Assembly: GCA_964016885.1 (NCBI GenBank)
Contig: OZ024742.1
Location: forward strand, 6,446,658 to 6,510,657
DNA length: 64,000 bases
Direction: 5' to 3'
Source: Eledone cirrhosa
Lineage: Eukaryota > Mollusca > Cephalopoda > Octopoda > Eledonidae
Shown here in pieces: positions 23,561-34,571 of the stretch. The translations under genes were made by a program, and so were the position numbers. The notes beneath the pieces were generated by a model that saw nothing but the letters and a program-made list of their open reading frames with translations, was not told the origin of the DNA and ran no database searches. Positions within the stretch are counted from its first letter, which is position 1. Each line of letters begins with the position of its first letter.

Positions 23561-26500
23561 ATATGACATAGTTCCTTACCCTAGTAGTTAGAGGGTTAAT
23601 CAAAGCAGTTCAGTGATTTATAACATGGTTTCTTACCCTACTAGTTAGAGGGTTAACCAGAGCAGTTTAGTGATCCACAACATAGTTCATTTTCCTAGTA
23701 GTTAGAGGTTAACCAGAGCAGTTTAGTGATCCACAACATAGTTCCTTATCCTAGTAGTTAGAGGGTTAACCAGAAAAGTTTAGTGATATATGACATAGTT
23801 CCTTACCCTAGTAGTTAGAGGGTTCACCAGATCAGTTTAGTGATATAAGACGTAGTTCCTTACCCTAGTAGTTAGAGGGTTCACCAGAGCAGTTTAGTGA
23901 TATATGACATAGTTCCTTACCCTAGTAGTTAGAGGGTTAACCACAGCAGTTTAGTGATCTATAACATAGTTTCTTACCCTAGTAGTTAGAGGGTTAACCA
24001 GAGCAGTTTAGTGATCTATAACATAGTTCCTTACCCTACAAGTTAGAGGTTAACCAGAGCAGTTTAGTGATCTATAACATAGTTCCTTACCCTAGAAGTT
24101 AGAGGGTTAACCAGAGCAGTTTAGTGATCTATAACATAGTTCCTGACCCTAGAAGTTAGTGGGTTAACCAGAGCAGTTTAGTGATATATAACATTGTCTC
24201 TTACCCTAGTAGTTAGAGGGTTAACCACAGCAGTTTAGTGATCTATAACATAGTTTCTTACCCTAGTAGTTAGAGGGTTAACCAGAGCAGTTTAGTGATC
24301 TATAACATAGTTTCTTAGCCTAGCAGTTAGAGGGTTAACCAGAGCAGTTTTGTGATCTATAACATAGTTCCTGACCCTAGAAGTTAGTGGGTTAACCAGA
24401 GCAGTTTAGTGATATATAACATAGTTCCTTACCCTAGAAGTTAGAGGGTTAACCAGAGCAGTTTAGTGATCTATAACATAGTTCCTTACCCTAGAAGTTA
24501 GAGGGTTAACCAGAGCAGTTTAGTGATCTATAACATAGTTCCTGGCCCTAGAAGTTAGTGGGTTAACCAGAGCAGTTTAGTGATATATAACATAGTTTCT
24601 TAGACTTGAAGTTAGAGGTTTAACCAGAGCAGTTTAGTCATATATAACATAGTTCCCTACCCTAGTAGTTAGAGGGTTAACCAGAGCAGTTTAGTGATCT
24701 ATAACATAGTTCCTGACCCTAGAAGTTAGTGGGTTAACCAGAGCAGTTTAGTGATATATAACATGGTTCCTTACCCTAGTAGGTAGAGGGTTAACCAGAG
24801 CTGTTTAGTGATCTATAACATGGTTTCTTACCCTAGTAGGTAGAGGGTTAACCAGAGCATTTTAGTGATCTATAACATACTTCCTTACCCTAGTAGTTAG
24901 AGGGTTACCCCGTGCAGTTTAGTGATCTATAACATAGTTTCTTACCCTAGTAGTTAGAGGGTTAACCTGAGCAGTTCAGTGATCTATAACATAGTTTCTT
25001 AGCCTAGTAGTTAGAGGGTTAACCAGAGCAGGTTAGTGATCTATAACATATATCTTTACCCTAGTAGTTAGAGGGTTAACCAGAGCAGTTTAGTGATGTA
25101 TAACATATTTCTTTAACCTAGTAGTTAGAGGGTTAACCAGAGCAGTTTAATGATCTATAACATATTTCTTTACCCTAGTAGTTAGAGGGTTAACCAGAGC
25201 AGTTTAGTGATCTATAACATAGTTCCTTAACATATTAGTTAGAGGGTTAACTAGAGCAGTTTAGTGATCTATAACATAGTTCCTTAACCTAGTAGTTAGA
25301 ATGTTAACCAGAGCAGTTTAGTGATCTATAACATGGTTTCTTAGCCTAGTAGGTAGAGGGTTAACCAGAGCTGTTTAGTGATCTATAACATGGTTTCTTA
25401 CCCTAGTAGGTAGATGGTTAACCAGAGCATTTTAGTGATCTATAACATACTTCCTTACCCTAGTAGTTAGAGGGTTACCCCGTGCAGTTTAGTGATCTAT
25501 AACATAGTTTCTTACCCTAGTAGTTAGAGGGTTAAGCAGAGCAGTTTAGTGATATGTAACATAGTTTCTTAGACTTGTAGTTAGAGGGTTAACCAGAGCA
25601 GTTTAGTGATATATAACATAGTTCCTTACCCTAGAAGTTAGAGGGTTAACCAGAGCAGTCTAGTGATCTATAACAAAGATTCTTAGCCGAGTAGTTCGAG
25701 GGTTAACCAGAGCAGTTTAGTGATCTATAACATGGTTTCTTACCCTAGTAGTTAGAGGGTTAAGCTGAGCAGTTTAGTGATCTATAACATATATCTTTAC
25801 CCTAGTAGTTAGAGGGTTAACCAGAGCAGTTTAGTGATGTATAATATATTTCTTTAACCTAGTAGTTAGAGGGTTAACTAGAGCAGTTTAGTGATATATG
25901 ACGTAGTTCCTTACCCTAGTAGTTAGAGGGTTCAACAGAGCAGTTTTGTGATATATGACATAGTTCCTTACCCTAGTAGTTAGAGGGTTAACCACAGCAT
26001 TTTAGTGATATATAACATATTTTCTTACCCTAGTAGATAGAGGGTTAAGCAGAGCAGTTTAGTAATCTATAACATAGATTCTTACCCTAGTAGTTGGAGG
26101 GTTAACCAGAGCAGTTTTGTGATCTATAACATAGTTCCTTACCCTAGGAGTTAGAGGGTTAACCAGAGCAGTTTAGTGATCTATAACATAGTTCCTTACC
26201 CTAGTAGTTAGAGGGTTAATCAAAGCAGTTCAGTGATTTATAACATGGTTTCTTACCCTAGGAGTTAGAGGGTTAACCAGAGCAGTTTAGTGATCTATAA
26301 CATAGTTCCTTACCCTAGTAGTTAGAGGGTTAACCAGAGCAGTTTAGTGATCTATAACATAGTTTCTTACCCTAGTAGTTAGAGGGTTAACCAGAGCAGT
26401 TTAGTGATATATAACAATAGTTCCTTACCCTAGTAGTTAGAGGGTTAACCAGAGCAGCTTACTGATCTATAACATAGTTCCTTACCCTAATAGTTAGAGG

Positions 26501-26590
26501 GTTAACCAGAGCAGTTTAGTGATCCACAACATAGTTCCTTATCCTAGTAGTTAGAGGGTTAACCAGAAAAGTTTAGTGATATATGACATA
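23561..26590 (+). repeat. ~3,020-bp tandem duplication, copy 2
   Basis: This is the partner of 20,540-23,560. It is distinguished by AGAATGTTAACC (25,301) and TAGATGGTTAACC near 25,413, and by the normal TAGAGGG where copy 1 has TAGTGGG near 22,735. It ends near 26,617, where TTCACC replaces TTAATC. The boundary on the left cannot be placed better than a few tens of bases because the flanking monomers are alike. Confidence 0.85.
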
Positions 26591-26826
26591 GTTCCTTACC
26601 CTAGTAGTTAGAGGGTTCACCAGATCAGTTTAGTGATATATGACATAGTTCCTTACCCTAGTAGTTAGAGGGTTCACCAGAGCAGTTTAGTGATATATGA
26701 CATAGTTCCTTACCCTAGTAGTTAGAGGGTTAACCACAGCAGTTTAGTGATGTATAACATAGTTTCTTACCCTAGTAGTTAGAGGGTTAACCAGAGCAGT
26801 TTAGTGATCTATAACATAGTTCCTTA
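24830..26826 (+). repeat. 1,996-bp tandem duplication, copy 1
   Basis: This segment of the preceding unit was duplicated again. It matches from TAGGTAG and GCATTTTAG onward to 26,826 at an offset of 1,996 bp (35 monomers plus one base). The shared private change AGAATGTTAACC (25,301 and 27,297) fixes the relationship, because that change is absent from the older copies to the left. The TAATTAG monomer that follows in copy 2 is missing here. Confidence 0.85.
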
Positions 26827-28590
26827 CCCTAGTAGGTAGAGGGTTAACCAGAGCATTTTAGTGATCTATAACATACTTCCTTACCCTAGTAGTTAGAGGG
26901 TTACCCCGTGCAGTTTAGTGATCTATAACATAGTTTCTTACCCTAGTAGTTAGAGGGTTAACCTGAGCAGTTCAGTGATCTATAACATAGTTTCTTAGCC
27001 TAGTAGTTAGAGGGTTAACCAGAGCAGGTTAGTGATCTATAACATATATCTTTACCCTAGTAGTTAGAGGGTTAACCAGAGCAGTTTAGTGATGTATAAC
27101 ATATTTCTTTAACCTAGTAGTTAGAGGGTTAACCAGAGCAGTTTAATGATCTATAACATATTTCTTTACCCTAGTAGTTAGAGGGTTAACCAGAGCAGTT
27201 TAGTGATCTATAACATAGTTCCTTAACATATTAGTTAGAGGGTTAACTAGAGCAGTTTAGTGATCTATAACATAGTTCCTTAACCTAGTAGTTAGAATGT
27301 TAACCAGAGCAGTTTAGTGATCTATAACATAGTTCCTTACCCTAGTAATTAGAGGGTTAACCAGAGCAGTTTAATGATCTATAACATGGTTTCTTAGCCT
27401 AGTAGGTAGAGGGTTAACCAGAGCTGTTTAGTGATCTATAACATGGTTTCTTACCCTAGTAGGTAGAGGGTTAACCAGAGCATTTTAGTGATCTATAACA
27501 TACTTCCTTACCCTAGTAGTTAGAGGGTTACCCCGTGCAGTTTAGTGATCTATAACATAGTTTCTTACCCTAGTAGTTAGAGGGTTAAGCAGAGCAGTTT
27601 AGTGATATGTAACATAGTTTCTTAGACTTGTAGTTAGAGGGTTAACCAGAGCAGTTTAGTGATATATAACATAGTTCCTTACCCTAGAAGTTAGAGGGTT
27701 AACCAGAGCAGTCTAGTGATCTATAACAAAGATTCTTAGCCGAGTAGTTCGAGGGTTAACCAGAGCAGTTTAGTGATATATAACATATTTTCTTACCCTA
27801 GTAGATAGAGGGTTAAGCAGAGCAGTTTAGTAATCTATAACATAGATTCTTACCCTAGTAGTTGGAGGGTTAACCAGAGCAGTTTTGTGATCTATAACAT
27901 AGTTCCTTACCCTAGGAGTTAGAGGGTTAACCAGAGCAGTTTAGTGATCTATAACATAGTTCCTTACCCTAGTAGTTAGAGGGTTAATCAAAGCAGTTCA
28001 GTGATTTATAACATGGTTTCTTACCCTAGGAGTTAGAGGGTTAACCAGAGCAGTTTAGTGATCTATAACATAGTTCCTTACCCTAGTAGTTAGAGGGTTA
28101 ACCAGAGCAGTTTAGTGATCTATAACATAGTTTCTTACCCTAGTAGTTAGAGGGTTAACCAGAGCAGTTTAGTGATATATAACAATAGTTCCTTACCCTA
28201 GTAGTTAGAGGGTTAACCAGAGCAGCTTACTGATCTATAACATAGTTCCTTACCCTAATAGTTAGAGGGTTAACCAGAGCAGTTTAGTGATCCACAACAT
28301 AGTTCCTTATCCTAGTAGTTAGAGGGTTAACCAGAAAAGTTTAGTGATATATGACATAGTTCCTTACCCTAGTAGTTAGAGGGTTCACCAGATCAGTTTA
28401 GTGATATATGACATAGTTCCTTACCCTAGTAGTTAGAGGGTTCACCAGAGCAGTTTAGTGATATATGACATAGTTCCTTACCCTAGTAGTTAGAGGGTTA
28501 ACCACAGCAGTTTAGTGATGTATAACATAGTTTCTTACCCTAGTAGTTAGAGGGTTAACCAGAGCAGTTTAGTGATCTATAACATAGTTC
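26827..28590 (+). repeat. 1,996-bp tandem duplication, copy 2 (with monomer-sized indels)
   Basis: This matches 24,830-26,826. The offset is 1,996 up to about 27,300, 2,053 from there to the TTAGCCGAG monomer (25,686 and 27,739), and 1,768 at TAGTTGGAGG (26,091 and 27,859). So it has one extra monomer (57 bp) and then lacks five (285 bp) relative to copy 1. The deletion joint near 27,770 reads from GTTCGAGG straight into GATATATAACATATTTTC. Similarity ends near 28,590. Confidence 0.85.
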
Positions 28591-28619
28591 CTTACCCTAG
28601 AAGTTAGAGGGTTAACCAG

Positions 28620-29303
28620 AGCAGTTTAGTGATCTATAACATAGTTCCTTACCCTAGAAGTTAGAGGGTTAACCAGAGCAGTTTAGTGATCTAAAACATA
28701 GTTCCTGACCCTAGAAGTTAGTGGGTTAACCAGAGCAGTTTAGTGATATATAACATTGTTTCTTACCCTAGTAGTTAGAGGGTTAACCACAGCAGTTTAG
28801 TGATCTATAACATAGTTTCTTACCCTAGTAGTTAGAGGGTTAACCAGAGCAGTTTAGTGATCTATAACATAGTTTCTTAGCCTAGCAGTTAGAGGGTTAA
28901 CCAGAGCAGTTTAGTGATCTATAACATAGTTCCTGACCGTAGAAGTTAGTGGGTTAACCAGAGCAGTTTAGTGATCTATAACATAGTTCCTTACCCTAGA
29001 AGTTAGAGGGTTAACCAGAGCAGTTTAGTGATCTATAACATAGTTCGTGACCCTAGAAGTTAGTGGGTTAACCAGAGCAGTTTAGTGATATATAACATTG
29101 TTTCTTACCCTAGTAGTTAGTAGGTTAACCACAGCAGTTTAGTGATCTATAACATAGTTTCTTACCCTAGTAGTTAGAGGCTTAACCAGAGCAGTTTAGT
29201 GATCTATAACATAGTTTCTTAGCCTAGCAGTTAGAGGGTTAACCAGAGCAGTTTAGTGATCTATAACATAGTTCCTGACCCTAGAAGTTAGTGGGTTAAC
29301 CAG
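28620..29303 (+). repeat. Local six-monomer (342-bp) duplication
   Basis: Two adjacent 342-bp blocks share the series TTCCTGACCC with TAGTGGG, TAACATTGTTTC, AACCACAGCAG, TTTCTTACCC, TTAGCCTAGCAG and TTCCTGACC. The markers TAACATTG at 28,751 and 29,093 are exactly 342 bp apart. The copies differ slightly (CTAAAACATAG near 28,692, TTCGTGACC near 29,045, CCTGACCGTAG near 28,933). The same arrangement is seen near 50.5-51.2 kb, 54.4-55.1 kb and 59.0-59.6 kb. Confidence 0.85.
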
Positions 29304-30583
29304 AGCAGTTTAGTGATTTATAACATAGTTCCTTACCCTAGAAGTTAGAGGGTTAACCAGAGCAGTTTAGTGATCTATAACATAGTTCCTTACCCTAGAA
29401 GTTAGAGGGTTAACCAGAGCAGTTTAGAGATCTATAACATAGTTCCTGATCCTAGAAGTTAGTGGGTTAACCAGAGCAGTTTAGTGATATATAACATAGT
29501 TTCTTAGACTTGAAGTTAGAGGGTTAACCAGAGCAGTTTAGTCATATATAACATAGTTCCCTACCCTAGTAGTTAGAGGGTTAACCAGAGCAGTTTAGTG
29601 ATCTATAACATAGTTCCTGACCCTAGAAGTTAGTGGGTTAACCAGAGCAGTTTAGTGATCTATAACATATTTCTTTACCCTAGTAGTTAGAGGGTTAACC
29701 AGAGCAGTTTAATGATCTATAACATATTTCTTTACCCTAGTAGTTAGAGGGTTAACCAGAGCAGTTTAGTGATCTATAACATAGTTCCTTAACATATTAG
29801 TTAGAGGGTTAACTAGAGCAGTTTAGTGATCTATAACATAGTTCCTTAACCTAGTAGTTAGAGGGTTAACCAGAGCAGTTTAGTGATCTATAACATAGTT
29901 CCTTACCCTAGTAATTAGAGGGTTAACCAGAGCAGTTTAATGATCTATAACATGGTTTCTTACCCTAGTAGGTAGAGGATTAACCAGAGCTGTTTAGTGA
30001 TCTATAACATGGTTTCTTACCCTAGTAGGTAGAGGGTTAACCAGAGCATTTAATGATCTATAACATACTTCCTTACCCTAGTAGTTAGAGGGTTACCCCG
30101 TGCAGTTTAGTGATCTATAACATAGTTTCTTACCCTAGTAGTTAGAGGGTTAAGCAGAGCAGTTTAGTGATATGTAACATAGTTTCTTAGACTTGTAGTT
30201 AGAGGGTTAACCAGAGCAGTTTAGTCATATATAACATAGTTCCTTACCCTAGAAGTTAGTGGGTTAACCAGAGCAGTTTAGTGATCTATAACATTGTTTC
30301 TTACCCTAGTAGTTAGAGGGTTAACCAGTACAGTTTAGTGATCTATAACATAGTTTCTTAGCCTAGTAGTTAGAGGTTAACCACAGCAGTTTAGTGATCT
30401 ATAACATAGTTCCTGACCCTAGAAGTTAGTGGGTTAACCAGAGCAGTTTAGTGATCTATAACATTGTTTCTTACCCTAGTAGTTAGAGGGTTAACCTGAG
30501 CAGTTCAGTGATCTATAACATAGTTTCTTAGCCTAGTAGTTATAGGGTTAACCAGAGCAGTTTAGTTATCTATAACATATATC
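29304..30583 (+). repeat. Mosaic segment with short repeats of TTAGTGGG monomers
   Basis: This is ordinary satellite. After TTAGACTTG (about 29,500) and CCCTACCC it jumps from TTCCTGACCC, GTGGG into ATATTTCTTT monomers near 29,660, a class order not seen in the large units. Near 30,250-30,480 a three-monomer group ending GATCTATAACATTGTTTC occurs twice, 170 bp apart (markers at 30,291 and 30,461). Both features are consistent with deletion or exchange joints. Nothing other than satellite is visible. Confidence 0.7.
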
Positions 30584-32577
30584 TTTACCCTAGTAGTTAG
30601 AGGGTTAACCAGAGCAGTTTAGTGATGTATAACATATTTCTTTAGCCTAGTAGTTAGAGGGTTAACCAGAGCAGTTTAATGATCTATAACATATTTCTTT
30701 ACCCTAGTAGTTAGAGGGTTAACCAGAGCAGTTTAGTGATCTATAACATAGTTCCTTAACATATTAGTTAGAGGGTTAACTAGAGCAGTTTAGTGATATA
30801 TGACGTAGTTCCTTACCCTAGTAGTTAGAGGGTTCACCAGAGCAGTTTAGTGATATATGACATAGTTCCTTACCCTAGTAGTTAGAGGGTTAACCACAGC
30901 ATTGTAGTGATATATAACATATTTTCTTACCCTAGTAGATAGAGGGTTAAGCAGAGCAGTTTAGTGATCTATAACATAGTTTCTTACCCTAGTAGTTAGA
31001 GGGTTAACCAGAGCAGTTTTGTGATCTATAACATAGTTCCTTACCCTAGTAGTTAGAGGGTTAACCAGAGCAGTTTAGTGATCTATAACATAGTTCCTTA
31101 CCCTAGTAGTTAGAGGGTTAATCAAAGCAGTTCAGTGATTTATAACATGGTTTCTTACCCTACTAGTTAGAGGGTTAACCAGAGCAGTTTAGTGATCCAC
31201 AACATAGTTCATTTTCCTAGTAGTTAGAGGTTAACCAGAGCAGTTTAGTGATCCACAACATAGTTCCTTATCCTAGTAGTTAGAGGGTTAACCAGAAAAG
31301 TTTAGTGATATATGACATAGTTCCTTACCCTAGTAGTTAGAGGGTTCACCAGATCAGTTTAGTGATATATGACGTAGTTCCTTACCCTAGTAGTTAGAGG
31401 GTTCACCAGAGCAGTTTAGTGATATATGACATAGTTCCTTACCCTAGTAGTTAGAGGGTTAACCACAGCAGTTTAGTGATCTATAACATAGTTTCTTACC
31501 CTAGTAGTTAGAGGGTTAACCAGAGCAGTTTAGTGATCTATAACATAGTTCCTTACCCTAGAAGTTAGAGGGTTAACCAGAGCAGTTTAGTGATCTATAA
31601 CATAGTTCCTTACCCTAGAAGTTAGATGGTTAACCAGAGCAGTTTAGTGATCTATAGCATAGTTCCTGACCCTAGAAGTTAGTGGGTTAACCAGAGCAGT
31701 TTAGTGATATATAACATTGTCTCTTACCCTAGTAGTTAGAGGGTTAACCACAGCAGTTTAGTGATCTATAACATAGTTTCTTAGCCTAGTAGTTAGAGGG
31801 TTAACCAGAGCAGTTTAGTGATCTATAACATAGTTCCTTACCCTAGAAGTTAGAGGGTTAACCAGAGCAGTTTAGTGATCTATAACATAGTTCCTTACCC
31901 TAGAAGTTAGAGGGTTAACCAGAGCAGTTTAGTGATCTATAACATAGTTCCTGGCCCTAGAAGTTAGTGGGTTAACCAGAGCAGTTTAGTGATATATAAC
32001 ATAGTTTCTTAGACTTGAAGTTAGAGGGTTAACCAGAGCAGTTTAGTCATATATAACATAGTTCCCTACCCTAGTAGTTAGAGGGTTAACCAGAGCAGTT
32101 TAGTGATCTATAACATAGTGCCTGACCCTAGAAGTTAGTGGGTTAACCAGAGCAGTTTAGTGATATATAACATGGTTCCTTACCCTAGTAGGTAGAGGGT
32201 TAACCAGAGCTGTTTAGTGATCTATAACATGGTTTCTTACCCTAGTAGGTAGAGGGTTAACCAGAGCATTTTAGTGATCTATAACATACTTCCTTACCCT
32301 AGTAGTTAGAGGGTTACCCCGTGCAGTTTAGTGATCTATAACATAGTTTCTTACCCTAGTAGTTAGAGGGTTAACCTGAGCAGTTCAGTGATCTATAACA
32401 TAGTTTCTTAGCCTAGTAGTTAGAGGGTTAACCAGAGCAGTTTAGTGATCTATAACATATATCTTTACCCTAGTAGTTAGAGGGTTAACCAGAGCAGTTT
32501 AGTGATGTATAACATATTTCTTTAACCTAGTAGTTAGAGGGTTAACCAGAGCAGTTTAATGATCTATAACATATTTC
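30584..32577 (+). repeat. 1,994-bp tandem duplication, copy 1
   Basis: This unit has 35 monomers less one base. Shared private changes with copy 2 include TTTAGCCTAG after ATATTTC (30,637 and 32,631), AGATGGTTAACC, and CTATAGCATAG (31,651 and 33,645). CACAGCATTGTAG (30,901 and 32,895) and ACCCCGTG (32,316 and 34,310) keep the same 1,994-bp offset. Near 31,760 this copy lacks two monomers present in copy 2 (TTAGCCTAGCAG and TTTTGTG with TTCCTGACC). Near 32,045-32,150 it has two that copy 2 lacks (TAGTCATAT with CCCTACC, then TGCCTGACCC). Confidence 0.88.
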
Positions 32578-34571
32578 TTTACCCTAGTAGTTAGAGGGTT
32601 AACCAGAGCAGTTTAGTGATGTATAACATATTTCTTTAGCCTAGTAGTTAGAGGGTTAACCAGAGCAGTTTAATGATCTATAACATATTTCTTTACCCTA
32701 GTAGTTAGAGGGTTAACCAGAGCAGTTTAGTGATCTATAACATATTTCCTTAACATATTAGTTAGAGGGTTAACTAGAGCAGTTTAGTGATATATGACGT
32801 AGTTCCTTACCCTAGTAGTTAGAGGGTTCACCAGAGCAGTTTAGTGATATATGTCATAGTTCCTTACCCTAGTAGTTAGAGGGTTAACCACAGCATTGTA
32901 GTGATATATAACATATTTTCTTACCCTAGTAGATAGAGGGTTAAGCAGAGCAGTTTAGTGATCTATAACATAGTTTCTTACCCTAGTAGTTAGAGGGTTA
33001 ACCAGAGCAGTTTTGTGATCTATAACATAGTTCCTTACCCTAGTAGTTAGAGGGTTAACCAGAGCAGTTTAGTGATCTATAACATAGTTCCTTACCCTAG
33101 TAGTTAGAGGGTTAATCAAAGCAGTTCAGTGATTTATAACATGGTTTCTTACCCTACTAGTTAGAGGGTTAACCAGAGCAGTTTAGTGATCCACAACATA
33201 GTTCATTTTCCTAGTAGTTAGAGGTTAACCAGAGCAGTTTAGTGATCCACAACATAGTTCCTTATCCTAGTAGTTAGAGGGTTAACCAGAAACGTTTAGT
33301 GATATATGACATAGTTCCTTACCCTAGTAGTTAGAGGGTTCACCAGATCAGTTTAGTGATATATGACGTAGTTCCTTACCCTAGTAGTTAGAGGGTTCAC
33401 CAGAGCAGTTTAGTGATATATGACATAGTTCCTTACCCTAGTAGTTAGAGGGTTAACCACAGCAGTTTAGTGATCTATAACATAGTTTCTTACCCTAGTA
33501 GTTAGAGGGTTAACCAGAGCAGTTTAGTGATCTATAACATAGTTCCTTACCCTAGAAGTTAGAGGGTTAACCAGAGCAGTTTAGTGATCTATAACATAGT
33601 TCCTTACCCTAGAAGTTAGATGGTTAACCAGAGCAGTTTAGTGATCTATAGCATAGTTCCTGACCCTAGAAGTTAGTGGGTTAACCAGAGCAGTTTAGTG
33701 ATATATAACATTGTCTCTTACCCTAGTAGTTAGAGGGTTAACCACAGCAGTTTAGTGATCTATAACATAGTTTCTTACCCTAGTAGTTAGAGGGTTAACC
33801 AGAGCAGTTTAGTGATCTATAACATAGTTTCTTAGCCTAGCAGTTAGAGGGTTAACCAGAGCAGTTTTGTGATCTATAACATAGTTCCTGACCCTAGAAG
33901 TTAGTGGGTTAACCAGAGCAGTTTAGTGATCTATAACATAGTTCCTTACCCTAGAAGTTAGAGGGTTAACCAGAGCAGTTTAGTGATCTATAACATAGTT
34001 CCTTACCCTAGAAGTTAGAGGGTTAACCAGAGCAGTTTAGTGATCTATAACATAGTTCCTGGCCCTAGAAGTTAGTGGGTTAACCAGAGCAGTTTAGTGA
34101 TATATAACATAGTTTCTTAGACTTGAAGTTAGAGGGTTAACCAGAGCAGTTTAGTGATCTATAACATGGTTCCTTACCCTAGTAGGTAGAGGGTTAACCA
34201 GAGCTGTTTAGTGATCTATAACATGGTTTCTTACCCTAGTAGGTAGAGGGTTAACCAGAGCATTTTAGTGATCTATAACATACTTCCTTACCCTAGTAGT
34301 TAGAGGGTTACCCCGTGAAGTTTAGTGATCTATAACATAGTTTCTTACCCTAGTAGTTAGAGGGTTAACCTGAGCAGTTCAGTGATCTATAACATAGTTT
34401 CTTAGCCTAGTAGTTAGAGGGTTAACCAGAGCAGTTTAGTGATCTATAACATATATCTTTACCCTAGTAGTTAGAGGGTTAAACAGAGCAGTTTAGTGAT
34501 GTATAACATATTTCTTTAACCTAGTAGTTAGAGGGTTAACCAGAGCAGTTTAATGATCTATAACATATTTC
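32578..34571 (+). repeat. 1,994-bp tandem duplication, copy 2
   Basis: This is the partner of 30,584-32,577, joined at about 32,578 just after ATATTTC. It carries ATATGTCATAG near 32,850, AGAAACGTTTAG near 33,288 and ACCCCGTGAAG at 34,310 as private changes. Two losses and two gains of single monomers relative to copy 1 cancel, so the offset returns to 1,994. It diverges at about 34,613 (CTATAATATAG where copy 1 continues with GATGTATAAC). Confidence 0.87.
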
